Shown here: piece by piece, positions 34,891 through 43,623 of the stretch
Numbering within the stretch: position 1 is the stretch's first letter
Layout: the number at the start of each line of letters is the position of its first letter
Notes under the pieces: generated by a model
What the model was told of the DNA's origin: nothing
Database searches by the model: none
The model's input: only the letters and a program-made list of their open reading frames with translations
Program-made: the position numbers and the translations under genes
NCBI GenBank assembly: GCA_025966315.1
Contig: JAOPUZ010000048.1
Location: 225,300 to 289,299 of the forward strand
Direction of reading: 5' to 3'
DNA: 64,000 nucleotides
From: Frankiales bacterium
GTDB lineage: Bacteria > Actinomycetota > Actinomycetes > Mycobacteriales > Jatrophihabitantaceae

Positions 34891-36261
34891 ATGGCAGACG
34901 TCGATACGAAAGTCGGACCGACCATCAGGGATGATGGCGTCGTGACCACCGCGGCCCCGGCGACCAGACGGATTCACCGTGCCTGGTTCGTCGCTGGGAT
35001 CACCTTCCTCGCGCTGATTGCCGCCGCCGCTTTCCGGTCCTCGACCGGGACGCTGATCGAGCCGCTGGAGAACGAGTTCGGCTGGTCGCGCGGCACGACC
35101 TCGCTGGCCATCACGGTGAACCTCGTCGTGTACGGACTGACCGCCCCGTTTGCCGCCGCCCTGATGGAGAAGTTCGGCATCAAGCGGCTGGTTGCCCTGG
35201 CGCTCACCCTCGTCGCCCTCGGCTGCGTCTGCACCGTGGTGATGCGCTCGGCCTGGCAGCTGGTCGCCGCCTGGGGCGTCCTGATCGGCGTCGGCACCGG
35301 GTCGATGGCATTGGTTTTCGGCGCCATCGTGGCCGAGCGCTGGTTCGTCACCAATCGCGGATTGGTCACCGGCGTCTTCTCGGCCGCCTCGTCGACGGGG
35401 CAGCTGCTGTTCCTGCCGCTGCTGGCCGAGCTCATCGCCACCCACGGTTGGCGCACGGCCGTCTGGGTGGTGGCGGGGTTCGCGTTGCTGCTGGTTCCAT
35501 TCGTGCTCTGGCTACTGGCCGATTCACCGGAGCAGCTCGGCGTCCGCCCGTTCGGGGCTGACCTGTCCGAACCAGCTCCGGCACCGGTCGAGCGAGAACC
35601 GAGCGCCGGGGCTGCGCGCACCGCCATCTCCTCGCTGGTCTCGGTGTCGCGCAGCTGGACCTTCTGGGTGCTCATGGGCACTTTCTTCATCTGCGGCTGG
35701 TCGACCAATGGACTGATCGGTTCGCACTTCATCCCGGCCGCCCACGACCACGGCATGCCGCCGACCACGGCCGCGAACCTGCTCGCATTGATCGGCATCT
35801 TCGACATCGTGGGCACGATCGGCTCGGGCTGGCTCACCGACCGGGTTGATCCGCGAAACCTGTTGCTCGCCTACTACGGCTTGCGCGGGCTTTCGCTGCT
35901 GATCGTGCCGTCCGTCCTCGGCTCCAGCGTCGATCCGCCGCTGTTCCTCTTCATCGTTTTCTACGGCTTGGACTGGGTGGCTACGGTGCCGCCGACGGTC
36001 GCCCTGTGCCGCGAGCATTTCGGGCCACAACGGGCCGGCGTCGTATTCGGCTGGGTGTACGCCGCACACATGGTCGGCGCGGGACTGGCCGCGTCCTACG
36101 CCGGCGAGATACGTGCCCACACCGGCGACTATCGGATCGCCTGGTTCACGGCCGGAATTCTCTGCATCGTGGCGGCATTGTCGTTCTTCAGCCTGCGCGA
36201 GCGAGGCACTTATGCGGTTCGGCGCTCGCCGCTGCAGGAAGCCGGCGCCCAGCTCGGCTGA
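34891..36261 (+). CDS. major facilitator superfamily transporter
   Basis: 456 residues from the ATG; a GTG 17 codons in (34942), just before TTAAPATRR, is an alternative start. Twelve hydrophobic helices are visible with a central cytoplasmic loop (EPAPAPVEREPSAG, about residue 230). Sequence character (GWSRGTTSLAITVNLVVYGL, TGVFSAASSTGQLLFLPL, HGWRTAVWVVAG) resembles the OxlT/monocarboxylate-type MFS group, which exchanges organic acids. Substrate not determinable. It precedes an acyl-CoA synthetase, so carboxylic-acid uptake would fit, as inference. Confidence 0.88.
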   Translation: MADVDTKVGPTIRDDGVVTTAAPATRRIHRAWFVAGITFLALIAAAAFRSSTGTLIEPLENEFGWSRGTTSLAITVNLVVYGLTAPFAAALMEKFGIKRLVALALTLVALGCVCTVVMRSAWQLVAAWGVLIGVGTGSMALVFGAIVAERWFVTNRGLVTGVFSAASSTGQLLFLPLLAELIATHGWRTAVWVVAGFALLLVPFVLWLLADSPEQLGVRPFGADLSEPAPAPVEREPSAGAARTAISSLVSVSRSWTFWVLMGTFFICGWSTNGLIGSHFIPAAHDHGMPPTTAANLLALIGIFDIVGTIGSGWLTDRVDPRNLLLAYYGLRGLSLLIVPSVLGSSVDPPLFLFIVFYGLDWVATVPPTVALCREHFGPQRAGVVFGWVYAAHMVGAGLAASYAGEIRAHTGDYRIAWFTAGILCIVAALSFFSLRERGTYAVRRSPLQEAGAQLG

Positions 36262-36268
36262 CGGGCTG

Positions 36269-36292
36269 CCGGCCAGACCTTCTGCTGGCCGG
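36269..36292. terminator. hairpin after the MFS gene
   Basis: CCGGCCAG-accttctg-CTGGCCGG, eight perfect pairs starting 8 bases after the stop codon. No T-run. Confidence 0.55.
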
Positions 36293-36303
36293 GTTCGCAC
36301 CCC

Positions 36304-36309
36304 TAGGCT
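36304..36309 (+). promoter_or_regulatory. -10 box of the propionyl-CoA synthetase gene
   Basis: TAGGCT (TANNNT) lies 40 bases before the ATG, followed by a leader with AGGGGAA as ribosome site. No clear -35 was recognised. Confidence 0.35.
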
Positions 36310-36348
36310 GATCCCGTCGCCGGGCCGAGGATCGGATAGGGGAACGCA

Positions 36349-38229
36349 ATGGGTTATGCCGAGGACTACCAGCACAGCTTGGTCGATCCCGACTCGTTCT
36401 GGTTGGCGGCGGCCCGGGGGATCAGCTGGATTCACAAGCCGTCCAAGGCACTCGATAGCGACAATCCCCCGTTCTACCGCTGGTATCCGGACGGCACCCT
36501 GAACACCTGCTTCAATGCCCTAGACCGGCACGTGGCGCTCGGGCGCGCTGAGCAGACCGCGCTGATCTATGACTCCCCCGTCACCGGCGTCAAGCAGACA
36601 TTCACTTACGAACGCCTGACCGAGCTGACCGCCAAATTCGCCGGTGTGCTGCGAACCCTGGGCGTCAGCAAGGGCGATCGGGTCCTCATCTACCTGCCGA
36701 TGATCCCCGAGGCGGTGATTGCCATGCTCGCCTGTGCCCGCATCGGCGCCGTCCATTCGGTGGTATTCGGCGGCTTTGCCTCGTCCGAGCTCGCGGTTCG
36801 CATCAACGACGCGCAGCCGAAGGTCATCGTCAGTGCCACCTGCGGCGTGGAGCCGACGCGGGTGATCGAATACAAACCGCTGCTAGAGCGCGCCCTGGAA
36901 TTGTCCGAGCACCAGCCGGCGAGCTGCGTCATCGTGGCCCGCCCGCAGTCCAGCGCCGAACTCGGCCCGCTGGACCTGGACTATGAGGCCCTAATGTCCA
37001 GCCAGCTCATCCAACCGGCCGAATGCGTCGAGGTGGCTGCTACCGATCCGCTCTACATCCTTTACACCTCCGGCACGACCGGCCGACCCAAGGGCGTGGT
37101 GCGCGACAACGGCGGCCATGCGGTCGCCATGAACTGGTCGATGCACAACATCTACGACGTCGGCCCGGGCGAGGTGATGTTCACGGCCAGCGATGTCGGT
37201 TGGGTCGTCGGCCACTCCTACATCGTCTACGCGCCGCTGATCGCCGGGGCGACGACCGTGTTGTACGAGGGCAAGCCTGTCGGCACCCCCGACGCCGGTG
37301 CCTTCTGGCGGCTGGTCAGCGAATACCGGATCAAGGCCTTGTTCACCGCGCCGACCGCGATCCGGGCCCTCAAGCGCGATGACCCGAACGGTGAATTCGT
37401 CGGCAAGTACGACACCTCGAGCCTGAAGACGCTGTTCCTGGCCGGCGAACGGCTGGACCCGGACACCTACCATTGGGCCACCGAGAAACTGGGTGTGCCG
37501 GTGATCGACCACTGGTGGCAGACCGAGTCGGGCTGGGCGATCGTGGCCAATCCACGCGGCCTCGAACCGATGCCGATCAAAGCCGGCTCGCCCTCCAAGC
37601 CGGTTCCCGGATTCGATGTCCAGGTGCTGACCGAAGACGGCACCCCCGCCGCGGCCGGCATCGAAGGCGCGATCTGCATCAAATTGCCGATGGCACCGGG
37701 CAGCCTGCCGACCTTGTGGAACGACGATGACCGGTACGTGTCCTCCTACCTGTCCGACTTCAAGGGCTATTACCTCACCGGCGACGGCGGCTACTTCGAC
37801 GAGGACGGCTACTTGTTCGTCCTCGGCCGCACCGACGACGTGATGAACGTGGCCGGGCACCGGTTGTCCTCCGGCCAGATCGAGTCGGTGCTATCGGCTC
37901 ATCCCGCGGTGGCCGAATGCGCCGTGATCGGCGTGCGGGACGAATTGAAGGGCCAGGTTCCACGCGCGCTGGTGGTCACCAAAGCGGGCTTCGAGGGATC
38001 GCCGGAGGAGTTGGCGGCTGAGCTGCGCGGGCTGGTCCGCACCGAAGTCGGGGCGATCGCGTCGCTGTCGGGGGTGGACGTCGTGCCCGGCCTGCCCAAG
38101 ACCCGATCCGGCAAGATCCTTCGCAAGACCATGCGGCAACTGGCGGACGGGGACGATGCCCCGGTGCCGTCCACGATCGAGGACGCCGGCGTGCTGGTCA
38201 CGCTGCGCGAGGTGCTCCGGCCGAGTTGA
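36349..38229 (+). CDS. prpE: propionyl-CoA synthetase (acyl-AMP forming)
   Basis: 626 residues. The ATP-binding loop is YTSGTTGRPKGVVRD; further marks are DVGWVVGHSYIVYAPL, WWQTESGWAI and the C-terminal lysine in KTRSGKILRKTMR. The N-terminus (DPDSFWLAAARGISWIHKPSK) is that of PrpE/ACSS3-type enzymes rather than acetyl-CoA synthetase. It activates propionate to propionyl-CoA in the cytosol. RBS AGGGGAA precedes the ATG. The MFS gene upstream is separated by a hairpin. Confidence 0.92.
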   Translation: MGYAEDYQHSLVDPDSFWLAAARGISWIHKPSKALDSDNPPFYRWYPDGTLNTCFNALDRHVALGRAEQTALIYDSPVTGVKQTFTYERLTELTAKFAGVLRTLGVSKGDRVLIYLPMIPEAVIAMLACARIGAVHSVVFGGFASSELAVRINDAQPKVIVSATCGVEPTRVIEYKPLLERALELSEHQPASCVIVARPQSSAELGPLDLDYEALMSSQLIQPAECVEVAATDPLYILYTSGTTGRPKGVVRDNGGHAVAMNWSMHNIYDVGPGEVMFTASDVGWVVGHSYIVYAPLIAGATTVLYEGKPVGTPDAGAFWRLVSEYRIKALFTAPTAIRALKRDDPNGEFVGKYDTSSLKTLFLAGERLDPDTYHWATEKLGVPVIDHWWQTESGWAIVANPRGLEPMPIKAGSPSKPVPGFDVQVLTEDGTPAAAGIEGAICIKLPMAPGSLPTLWNDDDRYVSSYLSDFKGYYLTGDGGYFDEDGYLFVLGRTDDVMNVAGHRLSSGQIESVLSAHPAVAECAVIGVRDELKGQVPRALVVTKAGFEGSPEELAAELRGLVRTEVGAIASLSGVDVVPGLPKTRSGKILRKTMRQLADGDDAPVPSTIEDAGVLVTLREVLRPS

Positions 38230-38289
38230 TCGCCGGGACTCGCTCGGCGAAATCTCTACGAAACTCAGCGCGGCGGCCGATGGGACGTC

Positions 38290-39270
38290 GTGCCCTTGAC
38301 GTCACGCCTGACTCGCCCTGCCATTGTGCTGTTCGCCGTCCTGGCCAGCGCGGCCTCGCTGCTGGTCGGCCTCGCCTCGATCACCAGCCCGGCCGAAGCC
38401 GGCGTGCCCAGCCTGCGCACGCCGGCCGGGATGCCGAGCCAGATCGAGCCGCCCGCTCCGTATGTCGCGCAGGTGTCCTGTCAACCGGCGTTCCGCAAGG
38501 GCACCCTCGCCCTCGGCCGACTGCTCACCGCGCGCTACCCGAATACCTCGTTCGGCGGCAATTACAACTGCGGCACGGACGGTACCCGGAGTGAGCATTA
38601 CGACGGACGCGCCGTCGACTGGATGGATTCGCTCCGCAATCCCACCCAAAGGGCACAGGCCACCTCGGTCCTCAACTTCCTGCTGGCTACCGACAAGGCG
38701 GGCCACAAGTTCGCCAATGCTCGCCGGCTGGGCATCATGTACATCATTTACAACAACCGGATCTGGGGCGCCTGGGACGGCAAATGGTCGGCGTACAACA
38801 ACTGCGCGAAGACCCCGTCGCCCTCGCTGGACAGCGCCTGCCACCGCAACCACATGCACTTCTCACTGTCGTTCAACGGCGCGCTGGGCCGGACCTCGTT
38901 CTGGACCCGGCACGTCTACGCCGACGACTTCGGTCCCTGCCGGTCGGCGATCTTCAACTGGTCGGCGAACTACGCACGGGCCAATCCGACACGGTGCGCG
39001 CCGGTCAAGAACCCCGTGGCTCCCAGGGGATCGAGCGCAATCATGAAGGGCCTGGTGCAGTGGTCGGGCATCGCCATGCGCGCCGGCATGTCTGGTCCTG
39101 CGGTCGCCGCCGTGCAGCGTGGGCTTCGGGTACCGGTCACCTCGACGTTCGACGCGCGCACCACGGCCGCATTGAACCGGCTCAAGCGCGCTCATCGGCT
39201 GCCCGGTGACGGGGTCATGAACGGCGCGGGCTGGAAACTGCTGCTGGCCGTGAACAGCCCCAAGCGCTGA
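38290..39270 (+). CDS. secreted M15-like peptidase with peptidoglycan-binding domain
   Basis: 326 residues with a GTG start. The signal peptide is AIVLFAVLASAASLLVGLASI, cleaved near AEAGVPS. The catalytic part has SEHYDGRAVDWMD and later HRNHMHFSLS, giving the H, D and H-x-H zinc ligands of LAS/VanY-like enzymes that cut cell-wall peptides. Several cysteines (VSCQPAF, NYNCGTDG, NNCAKT, DSACHRN) probably pair outside the cell. Residues about 265-320 are a PG_binding_1 type domain (MSGPAVAAVQRGLRVPVT). Confidence 0.8.
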   Translation: MPLTSRLTRPAIVLFAVLASAASLLVGLASITSPAEAGVPSLRTPAGMPSQIEPPAPYVAQVSCQPAFRKGTLALGRLLTARYPNTSFGGNYNCGTDGTRSEHYDGRAVDWMDSLRNPTQRAQATSVLNFLLATDKAGHKFANARRLGIMYIIYNNRIWGAWDGKWSAYNNCAKTPSPSLDSACHRNHMHFSLSFNGALGRTSFWTRHVYADDFGPCRSAIFNWSANYARANPTRCAPVKNPVAPRGSSAIMKGLVQWSGIAMRAGMSGPAVAAVQRGLRVPVTSTFDARTTAALNRLKRAHRLPGDGVMNGAGWKLLLAVNSPKR

Positions 39271-39279
39271 CCGTCGCCG

Positions 39280-39309
39280 GTTCTGTCGTCCCCAGGTGTT
39301 AGACAGAAC
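39280..39309 (+). promoter_or_regulatory. perfect 8-bp inverted repeat directly before recQ
   Basis: GTTCTGTC (39280-39287) and GACAGAAC (39302-39309) flank 14 bases and end 2 bases before the GTG. TTAGAC at 39300-39305 inside it could be a -10 element for a leaderless mRNA. It could be an operator, or the terminator of the preceding gene. Confidence 0.45.
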
Positions 39310-39311
39310 GG

Positions 39312-41453
39312 GTGAGCGCAGCAACCGAATCCCTGACCATCGCCGATCCGACCCTGCGTGAGGCGGCCCAGCGGCACCTGAGCGCGCTCGCCGGTCCCAC
39401 CGCGATCCTGCGCGAGGACCAGTGGCGGGCAATCTCGGCGTTGGTGGCCGAGCATCGGCGCGCGCTGGTAGTGCAGCGCACTGGCTGGGGTAAGTCGGCG
39501 GTGTACTTCGTGGCCACCGCACTGCTGCGAGCCGCCGGGGCCGGGCCGACCGTGATCGTGTCGCCGCTGCTGGCCTTGATGCGCAACCAGATCGCCGCCG
39601 CGGAACGAGCCGGCATCCGCGCGGCGACGGTCAACTCGACGAATCTCGAAGAGTGGACGGCCGTCTACGACGCGGTTCGCCGCGGTGATATCGACATCAT
39701 CCTGCTGTCGCCCGAGCGGTTGAACAATCCTGACTTCCGGGATCAGGTATTGCCGGCGCTGGCCGACACCTGCGGCTTGCTCGTGGTGGATGAAGCACAT
39801 TGCATCAGCGACTGGGGCCACGATTTCCGACCCGATTACCGACGCCTGCGCACCCTGCTGCCCGAACTACGCGCCGGCACGCCAGTGCTCGCCACCACCG
39901 CGACCGCCAACGCGCGGGTGGTCGAGGACATCGCGGACGTACTCGGTCTCGGCCAATCCGGCGACGACGTGCTGGTGCTGCGTGGCAGTCTGGATCGTGA
40001 GTCCTTGCACCTCGGCGTGCTGAGCTTGGCTTCGACGCCACATCGGCTGGCCTGGCTGGCCGAACACCTGCGCGAGCTGCCTGGCTCGGGCATCATCTAC
40101 ACGCTCACCGTCGCCGCCTCACGCGACGTGGCCGAGCATCTGCGCGATCGCGGCTACGAGGTGGCGTCCTACTCGGGACAGACCGATCCGGCCGAACGGC
40201 TGGCCGCCGAGCAGGACCTGCTCGGCAACCGGATCAAGGCATTGGTTGCAACCTCCGCGCTGGGCATGGGTTTCGACAAACCGGATCTTGGATTCGTGAT
40301 CCACTTCGGGGCGCCCGCATCACCGATCGCGTACTACCAGCAGGTCGGACGAGCCGGGCGCGGCGTTGACAGTGCCCAGGTGATCCTGCTGCCCGGGACT
40401 GAGGACACCGCGATTTGGGACTATTTCGCCTCGGTCGGCTTTCCGGCCGAATCGCAGGTGCGCGCGACCCTCGCCCAGTTGGATTCCGTGTCGCCGACCA
40501 GCACGCCGGCGTTGGAGGCTCGGGTCGAACTGTCCCGCTCGCGACTCGAGACGATGCTCAAAGTGCTCGACGTCGACGGATCGGTTCACCGGGTTCGCGG
40601 CGGCTGGGTTGCCACCGGGCAGGAATGGGCCTACGACGCCGAGCGATACGCGAAGGTGGATGCCACCCGGCGCGCCGAACAACAGGCCATGACCGACTAT
40701 CAGCGGCTGGGTAGCTGCCGGATGCGTTTCCTCCGCGAGCAACTCGACGACCCGGGGGCCACCGATTGCGGCCGGTGCGACAACTGCACCGGCGTGCCCC
40801 TGACCGACCGAGTGACCGACACGGCAATCGACGAAGCGAGCGAGCGGCTGGCCCGCCCTGGCGTCCCGATCGATCCTCGAAAGATGTGGCCGGCCGCCAT
40901 GCCCACCCTCGGCATCGAGCTGCGCGGCAAGATTCCAGCCACGGAACAGGCCGAGGTCGGACGGGTCATTGCGCGCTTCACCGATCTGGGCCGCGGTCAG
41001 CAAGTGCGTGCGCTGCTCGCCGACACCACGGCCGACGGGCCGCTTCCCGACGATTTGCAGGGGCCGATCGTGGCCGTACTGAAGTCCTGGGGCTGGGACG
41101 AACGACCAGGCGCGGTAGTGCATATCGGCTCGCATCGCCGCCCGCTGCTGATCGCCGACACGGCTGCTCGGGTCGCTGGACTGGGCCGCATGATCGACCT
41201 GGGCGTGCTGCCGCATCAGCGGGAATCAAGCACGCACCGGTCCAACGGAGCGCAACGATTGCGCGCGGTGCACGGCGGCTATGAGCTGCCCGACGCGGTA
41301 CGCGAACAGCTGGCGGGCGAGTTGGCCGGTGTGACGTTGCTGCTCATCGATGACTACATCGATACCGGCTGGACGATGGCCGAGCTGGCTCGGCGGTTAC
41401 GCCAAGCCGGCGCGGGCTCGGTGTTGCCGTTCGCGCTCGGCTCTACCGGCTGA
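39312..41453 (+). CDS. recQ: RecQ-family ATP-dependent DNA helicase with C-terminal phosphoribosyltransferase-like domain
   Basis: 713 residues. Helicase motifs: Walker A RTGWGKSAVYF, VVDEAHCISDWGHDFRPDYR (motif II), ATTATANARV (motif III), ALGMGFDKPDLGFVIHFG and QQVGRAGRG (motif VI). A four-cysteine zinc cluster follows (CRMRF, then CGRCDNC). No HRDC domain is seen. Instead the last 120 residues contain HIGSHRRPLLIADTAARVAGL and LLIDDYIDTGWTMAELARRL, which is the PRPP-loop motif of type I phosphoribosyltransferases. Role of that tail unknown. GTG start without a ribosome site. Confidence 0.92.
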   Translation: MSAATESLTIADPTLREAAQRHLSALAGPTAILREDQWRAISALVAEHRRALVVQRTGWGKSAVYFVATALLRAAGAGPTVIVSPLLALMRNQIAAAERAGIRAATVNSTNLEEWTAVYDAVRRGDIDIILLSPERLNNPDFRDQVLPALADTCGLLVVDEAHCISDWGHDFRPDYRRLRTLLPELRAGTPVLATTATANARVVEDIADVLGLGQSGDDVLVLRGSLDRESLHLGVLSLASTPHRLAWLAEHLRELPGSGIIYTLTVAASRDVAEHLRDRGYEVASYSGQTDPAERLAAEQDLLGNRIKALVATSALGMGFDKPDLGFVIHFGAPASPIAYYQQVGRAGRGVDSAQVILLPGTEDTAIWDYFASVGFPAESQVRATLAQLDSVSPTSTPALEARVELSRSRLETMLKVLDVDGSVHRVRGGWVATGQEWAYDAERYAKVDATRRAEQQAMTDYQRLGSCRMRFLREQLDDPGATDCGRCDNCTGVPLTDRVTDTAIDEASERLARPGVPIDPRKMWPAAMPTLGIELRGKIPATEQAEVGRVIARFTDLGRGQQVRALLADTTADGPLPDDLQGPIVAVLKSWGWDERPGAVVHIGSHRRPLLIADTAARVAGLGRMIDLGVLPHQRESSTHRSNGAQRLRAVHGGYELPDAVREQLAGELAGVTLLLIDDYIDTGWTMAELARRLRQAGAGSVLPFALGSTG

Positions 41454-41464
41454 GACGGCAGACC

Positions 41465-42358
41465 ATGTCCGAGACAACCAACGACGGCAGGCCATCACCG
41501 GCAGATCGAACCGCCGACGGCAGGCCATCACCGGTGGATCGAACCGCCGACGGCCTGCGGCTAAAGGCTGATTGTGCACAGTGTTTCGGGCTTTGCTGTG
41601 TCGTGCCGGCATTTGCCGCCTCGGCTGACTTCGCCCTGGACAAGCCGGCCGAACAGGCCTGTCCACATCTGGGCGCCGATCATCGTTGCTCAATTCACCG
41701 CGATCTACGGGCACGGGGCTTTCGCGGCTGCACCGTGTACGACTGCTTCGGCGCCGGCCAGCAGGTTTCGCAGGTGACGTTCCAGGGCCGGGATTGGCGA
41801 AGCCACCCCGAGATCTCGGGTGCCATGTTTTCGGTCTTCCCGATCGTCCGGCAGCTGCACGAGCTGCTCTGGTATCTCACCGAGGCAGCGGCCCTCGCGG
41901 CGCCGGTGCGGCCCGAATTGACTGACGCCATCGCAACGACCCAGCGGCTGAGTGGTAGCGCGGCCGACGTTTTACGCCAACTGGACGTGGCTGCCCATCG
42001 ACAGGAAGTCAACAAAATACTGGTGAAAGTCAGTGAATCGGTGCGTGCGCGGGAACTGAAACGGGCCGGCGTGACGGGACCGCGGCCGGATCATCGCGGT
42101 GCCGATCTGGTCGGCGCCCGGTTCGTCGGCGCCGATCTTCGGGGCGCGAACCTGCGCGGCACGCTGTTGATCGGCGCCGACCTACGCGATGCCGAGCTGA
42201 GCTGGGCGGATCTGACTGGCGCCGATCTGCGCGACGCCGAACTCAGCGGCGCACACCTGCACCGAGCCATGTTTCTCACCCAGGCACAGCTGGATTCGGC
42301 CCGCGGCGACGCGCGCACCGAACTAGCCGACTCGCTCACGCACCCCGATCACTGGTGA
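41465..42358 (+). CDS. pentapeptide repeat protein with N-terminal cysteine cluster
   Basis: 297 residues, 11 bases after recQ. The first 35 residues contain two copies of an 11-residue unit (DGRPSPADRTA / DGRPSPVDRTA). Residues about 35-95 have a cysteine cluster (CAQCFGLCC, CPHLGADHRC, GCTVYDC) suggesting a bound metal or Fe-S cluster. After a helical middle, residues about 210-280 are pentapeptide repeats (ADLVG ARFVG ADLRG ANLRG and onward), a right-handed beta-helix. Function unknown; probably cotranscribed with recQ. Confidence 0.85.
   Translation: MSETTNDGRPSPADRTADGRPSPVDRTADGLRLKADCAQCFGLCCVVPAFAASADFALDKPAEQACPHLGADHRCSIHRDLRARGFRGCTVYDCFGAGQQVSQVTFQGRDWRSHPEISGAMFSVFPIVRQLHELLWYLTEAAALAAPVRPELTDAIATTQRLSGSAADVLRQLDVAAHRQEVNKILVKVSESVRARELKRAGVTGPRPDHRGADLVGARFVGADLRGANLRGTLLIGADLRDAELSWADLTGADLRDAELSGAHLHRAMFLTQAQLDSARGDARTELADSLTHPDHW
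41483..41548 (+). repeat. two tandem copies of a 33-bp coding unit
   Basis: Units 41483-41515 and 41516-41548 differ by two adjacent-region substitutions and encode the duplicated 11-residue segment. In frame, recent in appearance. Confidence 0.85.
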
Positions 42359-42385
42359 ACCCGCAATTCCGTTCGCGCCGAGAGA

Positions 42386-43546
42386 TTATTTGAGTAACTG
42401 GCGAGCGATCACCATGCGGTTGATCTGGTTCGTTCCCTCGTAGATCTGGGTGATCTTGGCGTCGCGCATCATGCGCTCCACCGGAAAGTCCCGGGTGTAG
42501 CCGGCGCCGCCGAACAGCTGTACGGCATCGGTCGTCACCTTCATCGCCACATCTGAGGCAAACGCCTTGGCCGAAGCTGATATCCAAGTCAAGCCCGGTT
42601 CGCCCCGTTCTGCCTTGGCGGCCGCGGCGTACACGAGCTGCCGCGCGGCCTCGGTCTGCATGACCATATCCGCGATCATGAACTGCAGGCCCTGGAAGTC
42701 AGCCAGCGGGCGGCCGAATTGATGCCGCTGCTTCAGATAGGCAAGAGAAGCGTCGATCGCGCCCTGCGCCAGGCCGAGCGCCTGGGCGCCGATGGTGAGC
42801 CGGGTGTGGTCCAGGGTCGCCAGCGCCGTCTTGAATCCGGTCCCGGGTTCACCCACGATGCGATCGGATGGGATCGTGCAGTCCTCGAAGTAGATCTCGC
42901 AGGTCGGCGATCCCTTGATACCGAGTTTGCGTTCCTTCGTCCCCACCGAAAAGCCGGGGTCATCCTTGTGCACCACGAACGCCGAGATTCCGCGCGAGCC
43001 GGCGCCGGGCTCGGTCACGGCCATCACGGTGTAGTAGCTCGAAACACCGGCGTTGGTGATCCAGGCCTTGGTTCCGTTCAGGACCCAGTGGTCCCCATCC
43101 GCGACCGCGCGAGTACGCATCGCCGCCGCGTCCGAACCGGCTTCGCGCTCGGACAGCGCGTAGGAGAACATCGCGGTCCCCTCGGCCACCGGGCGAAGCA
43201 CCTTCTGCTTCAGCTCTTCCGAGCCGCTGAGAATGATCGGCATGGTGCCAAGCTTGTTCACCGCCGGGATCAAGGATGACGAGGCGCATGCCCGGGCGAC
43301 CTCCTCGATCACTATCGCGGTGGCCAGCGAATCAGCGCCGGCGCCGCCGTACTGCTCGGGGATGTGCACGGCATGGAAACCGGCCTTGGTCAGCGCCTCG
43401 AGCACGTCGTAGGGGAATTGTTCGGTCTCGTCGATCTCCGCCGCGCGAGGTGCGATCTTGTCATCGGCCAGGGCGCGCACCGCCGCCCGCAACATGCGGT
43501 GCTCTTCCGGGAGTTGGTACAACGCAAAATCAGGGTCCAGAGCCAT
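42386..43546 (-). CDS. acyl-CoA dehydrogenase (FadE25-like)
   Basis: 386 residues. Typical layout: N-terminal helices (LYQLPEEHRMLRAAVRALADDKIAPRA), YALSEREAGSDAAAMRT binding FAD and acyl-CoA, WITNAGVSSYYTVMAVT, and the C-terminal QLFGGAGYTRDFPVERMMRDAKITQIYEGTNQ region (given here in part), with the catalytic glutamate in YEGTNQ. It oxidises acyl-CoA to enoyl-CoA in the cytosol. In mycobacteria the fadE25 homologue lies beside purE and purK, as here within 7 kb. Convergent with the pentapeptide gene. Confidence 0.93.
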   Translation of the reverse strand: MALDPDFALYQLPEEHRMLRAAVRALADDKIAPRAAEIDETEQFPYDVLEALTKAGFHAVHIPEQYGGAGADSLATAIVIEEVARACASSSLIPAVNKLGTMPIILSGSEELKQKVLRPVAEGTAMFSYALSEREAGSDAAAMRTRAVADGDHWVLNGTKAWITNAGVSSYYTVMAVTEPGAGSRGISAFVVHKDDPGFSVGTKERKLGIKGSPTCEIYFEDCTIPSDRIVGEPGTGFKTALATLDHTRLTIGAQALGLAQGAIDASLAYLKQRHQFGRPLADFQGLQFMIADMVMQTEAARQLVYAAAAKAERGEPGLTWISASAKAFASDVAMKVTTDAVQLFGGAGYTRDFPVERMMRDAKITQIYEGTNQINRMVIARQLLK

Positions 43547-43623
43547 ATCGAGATTATTACCCTTCAGATTCTGGGCGCGAACCGATCGTGCGACGCGGAC
43601 GCCGCTGCCAGAGTCCGGCGGCC

